From positions 1 through 14,192 of the forward strand of contig DBCN01000019.1 in the NCBI GenBank assembly GCA_002293065.1: a stretch of 14,192 nucleotides of DNA. Reading direction: 5' to 3'. Positions 6,405-13,185 of the stretch are shown in pieces (position 1 is the stretch's first letter; every line of letters begins with the position of its first letter). The translations under genes and the position numbers were made by a program. This DNA is from Opitutia bacterium UBA957. GTDB taxonomy: Bacteria; Verrucomicrobiota; Verrucomicrobiia; Opitutales; UBA953. The notes under the pieces are model-generated. The model did no database searches, had not been told where the DNA came from, and worked only from the letters and a program-made list of their open reading frames with translations.

Positions 6405-7534
6405 GCCAACCTTACGACGTCCTTGTCATCGGAGCCGGCATTGTCGGCCTGGCGTTAGCCCGGAGCCACGCCGTCCGCGGACGGAGCGTCCTCGTCGTGG
6501 ACCGCGAAGATCGCGCCGTCGGTGCCACCATCCGTAATTTCGGACTCGTCTGGCCGGTCGGCCAGCCGCCCGGGACGCGCTTTGAGCGGGCTCGGCAGAG
6601 CGCCCAAATCTGGAACGAACTCGCCACCGAAGCGGGGGTGGAGATTCACGCCACCGGGTCGTTGACCTTGGCGCATTCCGACGCGGAGCTCCGCGTCCTC
6701 CGCGAGTTCGCGGCGGCTTTCGGGAAGGGCACCGAAGTCCTCGGGCCCGAAGAAGCCGGTCGGCGCAGCCCGGCCGTGCGCACGGAGAAATTGGTCGGTG
6801 CGCTCTTCAGCCCGCATGAACACACCGTCAACCCACGGACGGCTCCGGCGGCGATCGTCCGCTGGTTGGGTGACCGGGCCGCGGTGCAGTTCCGGTTCGG
6901 CCTCGTGGCCACGCGCGTGGAGCCAGGCGTGGTGACCTTTGCGGATGGGACGCGCGCGGAAGCGGACCAGATCTTCGTCTGCAGCGGACCAGACCTCCGG
7001 ACCCTTTTCCCGCGCGAGCTGGCGGCGGCGGGTGTGACGGTCTGTAAATTGCAAATGCTCCGCACGGCTCCGCAGCCGGCGGGGTGGAAGCTGGGTCCGG
7101 CCTTGTGCGCCGGCCTGACCTTGGCGCACTACGACGCCTTCGCGCTCTGTCCCTCGTTGGCCGAACTTAAGCGGCATTTCGCGACGGCGCGGGCCGACGA
7201 GATGCGCTGGGGCGTGCACGTCTTGGTTTCCCAAAATGGCGATGGCGGCCTGACCTTGGGCGACACGCACGAGTACGGGTCGACCCATGACCCCTTCCAG
7301 CGCGAGACCCTCGATCGCCTCGTGTTGGCTTACCTCGATGAATTCGCGCGCATCCCCGAGCGGAGCATCGCCGAGCATTGGACGGGTTACTATCCGAAGC
7401 TGGCCGGTAAATCCGAACTCGTCTTGACCCCGATGCCAGGCGTCACGCTCGTGAACGCCCTTGGTGGGGCCGGCATGACGATGTCCTTTGGTTTGGCGGA
7501 GGAAATCGCCGCTATCGGCGGCCCGTTGAACTGA
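6401..7534 (+). CDS. FAD-dependent aminophosphonate oxidoreductase (TIGR03364-like)
   Basis: This 377-residue flavoenzyme of the D-amino-acid-oxidase (DAO) superfamily has an N-terminal Rossmann FAD site, VIGAGIVG (9-16), an acidic residue ending the second strand (Asp34, VVDRED), the GATIRNFGLVWPVGQ segment (41-55) characteristic of phosphonate-linked members, and a C-terminal FAD-contacting GGAGMTMSFG (355-364). Predicted reaction: oxidative removal of the amino or N-alkylamino group of an aminoethylphosphonate, giving phosphonoacetaldehyde (or its 1-hydroxy analogue), an amine or ammonia, and reduced flavin. That replaces the missing PhnW transaminase and feeds the HAD hydrolase at the head of the operon. 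The frame is open back to 5885 inside the dehydrogenase gene; the ATG at 6401 in an ATGA overlap is chosen because GAGIVG then sits at the expected distance from the N-terminus. Likely last gene of the operon, with no clear terminator after it. Confidence 0.9.
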   Translation: MSQPYDVLVIGAGIVGLALARSHAVRGRSVLVVDREDRAVGATIRNFGLVWPVGQPPGTRFERARQSAQIWNELATEAGVEIHATGSLTLAHSDAELRVLREFAAAFGKGTEVLGPEEAGRRSPAVRTEKLVGALFSPHEHTVNPRTAPAAIVRWLGDRAAVQFRFGLVATRVEPGVVTFADGTRAEADQIFVCSGPDLRTLFPRELAAAGVTVCKLQMLRTAPQPAGWKLGPALCAGLTLAHYDAFALCPSLAELKRHFATARADEMRWGVHVLVSQNGDGGLTLGDTHEYGSTHDPFQRETLDRLVLAYLDEFARIPERSIAEHWTGYYPKLAGKSELVLTPMPGVTLVNALGGAGMTMSFGLAEEIAAIGGPLN

Positions 7535-7559
7535 ACCCTTCGTCACCCTTCCGACACAA

Positions 7560-7600
7560 TTGTCACGGGAAGTTGACAGAGTGTAGCCTGTTCAGCCGAG
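7560..7600 (+). promoter_or_regulatory. Possible promoter of the phytase-family gene
   Basis: A consensus -35 hexamer TTGACA lies at 7573-7578 in the 89-nt gap after the FAD gene. The sequence about 17 nt downstream (near 7596) is a poor -10 match. A palindrome ACAATTGT sits just upstream at 7556-7563. Low confidence: only the -35 box is convincing. Confidence 0.25.
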
Positions 7601-7623
7601 AGTGGGGGACCCATCGTTCTAGG

Positions 7624-9252
7624 ATGTTGAGAAGCCCTGCCTTTCGCGTGCTTGTCTTATACCTGGCCTCGGCGCTGGCGGTGGGCGCAGCTACCTCATA
7701 TACCACCCCTAACCTGGATTCGACCCCTGCGGGACAGGCCAAACCCGTCTGGTTGGGCGGGGCAAAGTTCGTCAACAAAGGCTTGGTCGGGGTCGGCCAG
7801 CTCGCGGTGGGCGCATTGGATGACCGCGGCGATAGCCTTGGGTCGTTTTCGGCATTCAAGGTCGACACCCGGACTTGGCGTCGCCATCCCGACGGCAGCT
7901 ACGGGGGCACGCTGTTCACCTTGCCTGACCGCGGCTACAACGTGCAAGGCTTGATCGATTACCCCGCGCGACTGCAACGCTTCGAAATCACGTTCCGGCC
8001 CGACTATGGTCGCGACCCGGTCCTTGCCCCTAACCTGACGTTCGCCTTCAAGGCGACGCGTACGATTTTGGATTTCAAAGGCAACGTGACGACCGGCCTC
8101 GACCCCCGCGAAGATGCCCTGCAGGGATTTTCCCCGGTACCGGTGCGCCATGGTCGGTTTGCCGTCGATGCGGAAGGCCTCGCCCTGCATCCCGATGGCA
8201 CCTTCTATCTCTCGGAAGAATACGGTGCGACGATTTACCATGTCTCCGCGCGCGGGCGGATGCTCGGCCTTTTGACGCCGCCGAACGCTTTCTTGCCGCG
8301 ATACGCCAATAAGGAGCTGCCTGGCTTCACCACCGACATGAAGGCCGTGGAGGTCCAAACCGGGGGGCGTCGCGATAACCAAGGCTACGAAGGCTTGGAC
8401 ATCACTCCGGATGGTCGCTTCCTCGTGGCGATGCTCCAAGGAGCGTTGCGGCAGGATTGTCCGACCGAAGAAGAGAACAACCGGGCCTATGCGCGGTTGG
8501 TCGTCTATGACCTCGCGGCGGGCGCGGCCTCCCGCCAGCCGGTCGGCCATTACTTGGTCGAACTCCCTACGCTGAACACCGCTGGCCTGGGTCAGCCCGC
8601 GAATAAGGCGGCGGCGCAGTCGGAGTTGATTGCCTTGAGCCGCACGGACTTTCTGGTCTTGGCGCGTGACAGTAGCGGGAGTGGTTCCGGTAAGGCAGCG
8701 TACGCGCCCGATGCGGGAGCGGTTGGCTATGCGGCGGCACCGCACATCTATAAAAGCGTCTTGTGGGTGAGCGCGCGTGCGGCGACCAACCTCGCCGGGA
8801 CGCCCTATGAATCCGGATATCTCCCCGCCGTCCGGGGCAGTGGTCCGACCTTGGCGCCGGCCTATGGCTTGGCCGCGGCCACGGGCACGGAAATCGTCAA
8901 TCTCCTGAACCCAGTCCAGTTAGCCCGGTTCGGGTTGGATCTGAATGTCATTGGGCCCGCGGGCGTGGCGAAGGCCGCCGCCGAGGGGCATCGCGTGGGG
9001 GCGCTCTCCCCGGCCTCGCTGTCGGCCAAGTGGGAAGCGTTGGCGGTCGTCCCTTGTTTGGATTCCGCCTATCCTGATGACTATTTCCTTCTGGTCGGCA
9101 ACGATAACGACTTCCAGACGGCGGCGGGGGCGATGTTGGGAAAATCATATGATGCGACGAACCAGCAGCCCGGCATGGAAATCGTCGAGACGCCCAATCG
9201 CATCCTCGTCTATCGCGTCACCCTGCCGGGGTACGCTTTGCCTGCGCGATGA
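7624..9252 (+). CDS. Exported esterase-like phytase-family protein (PF13449-like)
   Basis: This 542-residue exported protein resembles the esterase-like-activity-of-phytase family, a beta-propeller-like fold. The signal peptide MLRSPAFRVLVLYLASALAVGAA is probably cut after Ala22 or Ala23. Family signatures are PDRGYN (101-106), VDAEGLALHPDG with the following SEEYG, a QGYEGLDITPDG block, and near the C-terminus KWEALAVVP and VGNDNDFQT. The frame extends upstream to a TTG at 7573, but from ATG 7624 the signal peptide starts cleanly, and the TTG lies inside a TTGACA that could be a -35 element. Catalytic activity for this family is poorly established, so phosphate-ester hydrolysis is inference from the family name and from the phosphonate operon that ends 89 nt upstream on the same strand. 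It may be read through from that operon or use its own promoter. Confidence 0.82.
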   Translation: MLRSPAFRVLVLYLASALAVGAATSYTTPNLDSTPAGQAKPVWLGGAKFVNKGLVGVGQLAVGALDDRGDSLGSFSAFKVDTRTWRRHPDGSYGGTLFTLPDRGYNVQGLIDYPARLQRFEITFRPDYGRDPVLAPNLTFAFKATRTILDFKGNVTTGLDPREDALQGFSPVPVRHGRFAVDAEGLALHPDGTFYLSEEYGATIYHVSARGRMLGLLTPPNAFLPRYANKELPGFTTDMKAVEVQTGGRRDNQGYEGLDITPDGRFLVAMLQGALRQDCPTEEENNRAYARLVVYDLAAGAASRQPVGHYLVELPTLNTAGLGQPANKAAAQSELIALSRTDFLVLARDSSGSGSGKAAYAPDAGAVGYAAAPHIYKSVLWVSARAATNLAGTPYESGYLPAVRGSGPTLAPAYGLAAATGTEIVNLLNPVQLARFGLDLNVIGPAGVAKAAAEGHRVGALSPASLSAKWEALAVVPCLDSAYPDDYFLLVGNDNDFQTAAGAMLGKSYDATNQQPGMEIVETPNRILVYRVTLPGYALPAR

Positions 9253-9311
9253 ATGTCACCCGTCCGCGGAGCGGGGAGGGCGACCTCGCGACCTAATCAA
9301 AGGCGCCACTA

Positions 9312-9337
9312 GGTTGGCACGTAGCGCTAACCCTACC
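9312..9337 (+). repeat. Hairpin repeat unit, copy 3
   Basis: GGTTGGC (9312-9318) pairs with GCTAACC (9326-9332) through one G-T wobble, followed by the CTACC tail. The sequence from 9329 to 9356 is identical to 1863-1890, showing that unit plus trailing module are repeated together. Confidence 0.75.
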
Positions 9338-9417
9338 CGAGGCAGAGCCATTCGCTAGCCGCCAAACGCTAAACACCATCTCCTTCATCGCGGCGTGGCT
9401 TTGCCGCGGTTGTATCG

Positions 9418-9447
9418 GGTAGGGTCGGGACTGCGTACCGACCTAGG
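9418..9447 (-). repeat. Hairpin repeat unit, copy 4 (identical to 1645-1674)
   Basis: This 30-bp sequence is identical to the unit at 1645-1674 and in the same orientation. On the minus strand it has a GGTCGG/CCGACC stem and a CTACC tail. In both clusters it lies upstream of the 65-nt folded element, but the distance differs: 101 nt in the first cluster and 7 nt in the second. Confidence 0.85.
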
Positions 9448-9454
9448 AGCCGAC

Positions 9455-9550
9455 GCGCCTGTCCGAACGGGGTCAGGCACCATCGCGTGAACGCGCTGAA
9501 GCCAGACCCCAACAGGCGCGGCTAGGTTGGGACGCGGTGCCAACCCTACC
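9455..9550 (+). repeat. 96-bp composite dispersed repeat, copy B
   Basis: It matches 1776-1871 with a single substitution, which falls in an unpaired internal loop of the predicted fold. All paired positions are kept: outer stem 9455-9461 with 9513-9519, inner stem 9469-9478 with 9501-9510, apical CGCG/CGCG with a TGAA loop. One more base pair (C9454-G9520) is possible here than in copy A. The hairpin at 9525-9545 with CTACC tail completes the block. Confidence 0.85.
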
Positions 9551-9615
9551 TTAATACAGGCGGCCGCCGAGGAGGGGATGGCCTGCGACGGAATGTCGTA
9601 TGTCGATCGGCGAAC

Positions 9616-9641
9616 GGACGCGACGCAGTCGCGCCCCTACC
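9616..9641 (+). repeat. Hairpin repeat unit, divergent stem
   Basis: CGCGAC (9619-9624) pairs with GTCGCG (9628-9633) around a GCA loop, flanked by GG and CCCC and followed by the CTACC tail. The core GACGCAGTC matches other units, while the outer stem is different in sequence yet still paired. Confidence 0.65.
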
Positions 9642-9654
9642 CGAGATCCAGCTA

Positions 9655-9675
9655 GGTTGGCACGCAGTGCCGACC
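9655..9675 (+). repeat. Hairpin repeat unit with 9-bp stem
   Basis: GGTTGGCAC (9655-9663) pairs with GTGCCGACC (9667-9675) with one T-G wobble and a GCA loop. The tail here is degenerate (ATGCC instead of CTACC). The trailing module follows at 9686. Confidence 0.7.
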
Positions 9676-9685
9676 ATGCCTCGAT

Positions 9686-9720
9686 GCAGAGCCATTCGCG
9701 ATCCGCTAAACGCCATTACC
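9686..9720 (+). repeat. Trailing repeat module, copy 2
   Basis: 31 of 35 positions match 1876-1910. As there, it sits about ten bases after a hairpin unit. Confidence 0.7.
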
Positions 9721-9733
9721 CACCCGCGAGGAA

Positions 9734-9754
9734 GGACCGCATGTGATGCGGTCC
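9734..9754 (-). terminator. Possible terminator hairpin after the cytochrome gene; also a repeat-family unit
   Basis: GGACCGCAT (9734-9742) pairs perfectly with ATGCGGTCC (9746-9754) around GTG, 13 nt past the minus-strand stop codon. On the minus strand only TTCCTC follows the stem, so a T-tract is essentially lacking. On the plus strand it is followed by CTACC, like the other hairpin units, so it may be a repeat unit that happens to lie at the transcript end. Confidence 0.4.
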
Positions 9755-9767
9755 CTACCTCGAATGC

Positions 9768-12700
9768 TCACTTAGCGTAGACCTTGTCCTTTGCGTTGCC
9801 GCCGGAGAGGAGGTAGGCCATGAGGTCGGCCACTTCCTGGGCGTTCAGCGAATTGAGCAAGCCCATCGGCATCGGGCTCTCGGCCGAGCGGTCGATGGAA
9901 AGGATGTCGGAGCGGTTGATGGTCTCCTGGAGGGAGGGATCGAAGGCGCTCACCGCGAGCAGCAGCTTGTCGCCTTCCTCGTTGAGGATGCGGCCGATCG
10001 ACTTGCCGCCATCGACGCGGCCGATGACGGAGTTGGCGTACTGATCGGACACCACGGCGCTCGGCTGGACGATGCTCGTCAGGACGTCGGCGGCCGCAGT
10101 GCGGGCACCGAGGCCCGAGAGGTCGGGGCCTTGCGCGCCGCCGGCGCCACCCATGCGGTGGCACTGGGAGCAGAGCGCGGCCGCGAACATCTTCTGGCCA
10201 TTGGCGAAATCGAGCGTGCCCTTGGCCTTGCCGTTTTCCCAAGCCTTCAAGGCGTCGGCATGGGTCCACAGGCGGCCCGGACCTTGGGCGGCCGGGATCG
10301 GCGTGGGCTTGACCACGGGGGCCTTGGTTTCGAAGGCGGTGCGTTCCGCCGCGGGTACGAGGGCCAGCGATTCCTTGCGGATGTTGCGCACGAAGCCCTT
10401 GAGCGAGTTGCCGCCTTCGGCGAGCGCGAGCTCATCGAGGAAGGCGAAGTACTGCGTGCGCAGCTCCGGCGTCCAGCCCACCGTCGCGCGACTGAGGTAG
10501 ACCGCGAGACCGATGCGCGTCGACGAAGGCGTCACGGCCATCGCGGCGGCGGCGGCCTTGCCGTAGCCCGGGTGGCGGGCGAGCACTTCCGGGTCGGCGA
10601 TCACGGCCGGGCCGGGCTGGGCGACCTTCATCGCGTGCAGGACGCGGGCCGGGGCGGAGGGTTCGCCGAGGAAGATGGCGAGTTGGGCCAGTTGGCGATC
10701 CGAGCCGTCGTTGCCCGAAGGCAGGCGCGCGGCGGCTTCCTTGCCGAGGCGAGCGGCGGTGGCGTCATCGGGGCGGCCATGACGGGAGAAAGCGACCTGG
10801 AAGACGCGCTGACGGTCCTGTTGGATGCGCACATCCTTGGACTTCGCGACGGCATCGGCGGCGGCGACGATGGCGGGGAGGTCTTCCTTGCCGCCGCAAC
10901 GGGCGAGGGCGAGCGCCGCGTTGAGGGACAGGTCGCCGTTGTCGGAGGGCTTCACCTGGGCGCGCCACTGTGCGACCGGTTGATGTTCGACGACGATGCG
11001 GGCGGCGTAGCGGACCCAGAGATCCGGGTGACCCATGAGCGGCCAGGCCTTGGCGAGCACGGCGGCGGACGGCGGAGCGTCGCGGAGGGCTTCGAGTTCA
11101 CGGCGCAGCTTCTGTTCCGGCGTCGCGTCGAACCAAGCCGCCGGAGCGGTGGATTCCGTGCCTTGGTAGGTGATGCGGTAGAGGGCGGATTGGCCGCCGC
11201 GACCGCCGATGGTCACGTACATGTGGCCATCCTGCGGGCGAATCACGACATCCGTCACGGAGAACGGACGACCCGCCGCGAAGACTTCCTTGCGGGCCTT
11301 CCAGCCGCCGCCTTCCGGCGTCAGGTGGATCGCATACAGCGTGGCGAAGGTCCAATCGCAGGCGAAGAACGCGCGCTGGTAGGCGGCCGGGAACTTCGCG
11401 CCCGTGCCCATGGCCGTACCCGTCGGGGAACCGGGACCTACGTCGACGAGGGCGGGCTGCATGTCGAGCGTCGCGAGCGTGTTGTTGCTCGCGCCGGAGC
11501 GCCAACCCAACTCGCCGCCTGGCGTGCAGAGGTAGATGCGCGTCGGACGGTACCACGGGGCGCCCATGTCCCATTCCATGTCGGAATCGTAGCTGAAGAT
11601 GTCGCCGTCGGGAGCCACCGAGCAATCGTAGGGATTGCGGAAGGACGCCGTCACGCGGACCCAATCCTTGCCGTCCTTGTCCATGCGCGCGATCCAGCCG
11701 CCCACGGCTTTGATGCCGGACGCGTGGCCGTTGGCATCCTCGTACTTCTTCAGCAGGTCGTCCTCGTCGTAACGCTTGGCGGGCGCGCCGGCTTTTTCGT
11801 CTTCGGGGAGCTTCGTGTGGTTGCCGCCGACCACGAGGATCGAACCATCGCGGTCGAGGACGAGTTGGTGCGGGCCGTGTTCGCCGGAGCCCTTGAGGGA
11901 GCGAATCAGGGTTTGCTCCGCGTAGGAGCCGTCGCCCTTGACGTCGCGGAGGCGCCAGATGTCGCCCTTGCCCTTTTCGCTCGTGCAGGCGTAGAGCGCG
12001 CCATGGGCGAAGAGCAGCCCGTGGCAGCCGATGGCTTTGGTGTCGATCTTGGTGATGGTTGGCTTGGTGGGGTCCTTGAGCGACACGTGCCAGAGCACGC
12101 CGCCTTGGTCGCCGGCGACGAGGTCACCCGTGGGCGAGACGGCGAGTGAGACCCAGGAGCCCTGTTCGGACTTCGGGACGGTATGGAGCAACTCGGCCTT
12201 GAAGCCGGGTTGCAGGATCAGGTCTTCGGGCGCGGCCACGGTACCGGACGGGGTGCGCTTGCCGTTCCCGGCTTTCTTGGCGCCGGCGAGGACGTCGCCC
12301 CAAGGTTGGGCGCCGAGCTTCGCGACCACGGTGGCCTTTTCCCACTTGGCGTCATCGAAGTCGGTCGACAGCCACTTCGCATCGGGCTTCGCATTGCTCA
12401 CGCGCCAGGAGGTGTTGGATTCGGCGAGGAGGTTCTTGCCCGACTCCAGGCGCACGACGAGCCCGGCGATGCCGCCGTCATTGCGGGCGAGCACGGCGAT
12501 GGTGTTGCGGCCAGGCTTGAGGAACTTAGCGACGTCGGTCTTCGCCGCTTCGGCCCACTCGTCGGATTTACCGGCGGGCTGACCATTGACCCAGACCTCG
12601 ATGTGGTTGTCGGCGGAGGCGAGCAAGGTGGCCTGAGCCGGGACCTCCTTGAGGTCGATGACCGTACGGGCCCAGGTCTGCTGGTTGGTCACGTTGTTCT

Positions 12701-12794
12701 TGGCGGTCCAGATCCACTGCGTCTCCGCAAAAGTGGTGAGCGGCGTGGACAGCACAGCGAGACAAGCGGCGGCGAGGAGGGGAAGGCGAGGCAT
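9768..12794 (-). CDS. Exported multidomain beta-propeller / HEAT-like / c-type heme protein (PVC type)
   Basis: This 1008-residue protein has a signal peptide (MPRLPLLAAACLAVLSTPLTTFA, likely cut after Ala23). Domains in order: an N-terminal jelly-roll-like region (about 24-170, with HIEVWVNGQPAG and FLKPGRNTIAVLARND as in sugar-binding domains of glycosidases); a beta-propeller resembling soluble glucose/sorbosone dehydrogenases (about 190-550; PEDLILQPGFKAELL, GCHGLLF, FRNPYDCSVAPDGDIF, PFSVTDVVIRPQDGHMYVT); an alpha-helical HEAT-like stretch (about 560-840); and a C-terminal cytochrome-c-like domain with CSQCH (875-879) and possible axial methionines at 975/977. This matches the membrane-bound-dehydrogenase plus heme-binding architecture (TIGR02604/TIGR02603) common in Planctomycetes and Verrucomicrobia. 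It is probably a periplasmic oxidoreductase passing electrons from a sugar or alcohol; the substrate is unknown. Transcribed toward the phytase-family gene. Confidence 0.88.
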   Translation of the reverse strand: MPRLPLLAAACLAVLSTPLTTFAETQWIWTAKNNVTNQQTWARTVIDLKEVPAQATLLASADNHIEVWVNGQPAGKSDEWAEAAKTDVAKFLKPGRNTIAVLARNDGGIAGLVVRLESGKNLLAESNTSWRVSNAKPDAKWLSTDFDDAKWEKATVVAKLGAQPWGDVLAGAKKAGNGKRTPSGTVAAPEDLILQPGFKAELLHTVPKSEQGSWVSLAVSPTGDLVAGDQGGVLWHVSLKDPTKPTITKIDTKAIGCHGLLFAHGALYACTSEKGKGDIWRLRDVKGDGSYAEQTLIRSLKGSGEHGPHQLVLDRDGSILVVGGNHTKLPEDEKAGAPAKRYDEDDLLKKYEDANGHASGIKAVGGWIARMDKDGKDWVRVTASFRNPYDCSVAPDGDIFSYDSDMEWDMGAPWYRPTRIYLCTPGGELGWRSGASNNTLATLDMQPALVDVGPGSPTGTAMGTGAKFPAAYQRAFFACDWTFATLYAIHLTPEGGGWKARKEVFAAGRPFSVTDVVIRPQDGHMYVTIGGRGGQSALYRITYQGTESTAPAAWFDATPEQKLRRELEALRDAPPSAAVLAKAWPLMGHPDLWVRYAARIVVEHQPVAQWRAQVKPSDNGDLSLNAALALARCGGKEDLPAIVAAADAVAKSKDVRIQQDRQRVFQVAFSRHGRPDDATAARLGKEAAARLPSGNDGSDRQLAQLAIFLGEPSAPARVLHAMKVAQPGPAVIADPEVLARHPGYGKAAAAAMAVTPSSTRIGLAVYLSRATVGWTPELRTQYFAFLDELALAEGGNSLKGFVRNIRKESLALVPAAERTAFETKAPVVKPTPIPAAQGPGRLWTHADALKAWENGKAKGTLDFANGQKMFAAALCSQCHRMGGAGGAQGPDLSGLGARTAAADVLTSIVQPSAVVSDQYANSVIGRVDGGKSIGRILNEEGDKLLLAVSAFDPSLQETINRSDILSIDRSAESPMPMGLLNSLNAQEVADLMAYLLSGGNAKDKVYAK

Positions 12795-12805
12795 GGGACG
12801 GAGAA

Positions 12806-12850
12806 GGGGATAGGGGATTGGAGAAGGGGATGGGGGAAAGGGGATAGGGG
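12806..12850 (+). promoter_or_regulatory. Six G-tracts: potential G-quadruplex upstream of the cytochrome gene
   Basis: On the plus strand six runs of four or five G occur at 12806-12809, 12813-12816, 12826-12829, 12832-12836, 12840-12843 and 12847-12850, separated by 3, 9, 2, 3 and 3 nt. Four runs with short loops are enough for an intramolecular quadruplex. The tract lies 12-56 nt upstream of the start codon of the minus-strand gene, so the G-rich strand is the template strand and the mRNA leader, if it includes this region, would be C-rich. A role in regulating that gene is inference. Confidence 0.6.
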
Positions 12851-12959
12851 AAGGATTAAGCAGCAGTGCAAAGGTGCAAATCGGCCGGAGGCCTGTGCAA
12901 AGGAGGAAAATTCAAGAGAGCAAAGGGAGTTGAAAAGGGGGACCGGTGAACGGAAGGGA

Positions 12960-13097
12960 GGGCAGGGTCGAGGGCAGAATCGATGGCGGGATCGATGGCG
13001 GAGTCGAGGGTAGGGTCGATGGCGGAGTCGAGGACAGGGTCGATGATTGAGTCGAGGGTAGGGTCGAGGACAGGGTCGATGAGTCGAGGACAGGGGG
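12960..13097 (+). repeat. 12-bp tandem repeat (minisatellite), ten full units plus partial units
   Basis: Ten consecutive 12-bp units (12960-13079) all end in TCGA, with variable heads such as GGGCAGGG, TGGCGGAG, GGGTAGGG and GGACAGGG. An 8-bp truncated unit (13080-13087) and a final GGACAGG fragment follow. Two unit types partly alternate. Because 12 is a multiple of three, frames stay open on both strands and would give four-residue repeats (for example DPTLDSAI on the minus strand), but these have no start signals or homology I recognise. Replication slippage is the likely origin. Confidence 0.85.
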
Positions 13098-13159
13098 GTG
13101 TCCTTGCTGGGGAGACAGGGCGGGGCAGGGGAAGTTTCAGTCGAACCGCCGACCGATTC

Positions 13160-13185
13160 GATATTAATGTTAATGAAAGGTTATG
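13160..13185 (+). promoter_or_regulatory. AT-rich island, possible promoter for the lyase-like gene
   Basis: In otherwise GC-rich DNA this short stretch (GATATTAATGTTAATGAAAG and onward) is strongly AT-rich, with a -10-like TATTAAT at 13162-13168 and a directly doubled TTAATG. It lies about 110-130 nt before the ATG at 13294. No convincing -35 element accompanies it, and the direction is uncertain. Confidence 0.25.

Larger units (their letters stand above)
9253..9767. other. Gene-free region of hairpin repeats (second cluster)
   Basis: No credible gene. The gap between two converging genes is packed with members of the same repeat family as 1577-2027: hairpin units at 9312-9337, 9418-9447, 9528-9550, 9616-9641, 9655-9675 and 9734-9758, the 65-nt folded element (9455-9519), and two copies of the trailing GCAGAGCCATTCGC module (9342-9356, 9686-9720). 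No transposase or recombinase gene lies in or beside it. Confidence 0.8.

Noticed and set aside
2028..7534. C-P lyase pathway
   Set aside because: No phnG-phnM-like gene is present; phnCDE here is accompanied by hydrolytic-route enzymes instead.
7573..7623. TTG start 17 codons upstream for the phytase-family gene
   Set aside because: The extra residues are polar and would displace the signal peptide from the N-terminus; the TTG is part of a TTGACA resembling a -35 box.
9253..9767. Insertion sequence or transposon remnant
   Set aside because: No transposase-like frame, terminal inverted repeat pair or target duplication could be seen; the repeats are short self-complementary units.
10131..12149. 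672-residue open frame on the plus strand, antisense to the cytochrome gene
   Set aside because: Its composition is the Arg/Gly/Ala/Val-rich type expected from the reverse frame of a GC-rich gene, it has no recognisable domain, and the minus-strand gene has clear domains throughout.
12960..13097. CRISPR array
   Set aside because: Units are 12 bp and directly abutting with no unique spacers and no cas genes nearby.
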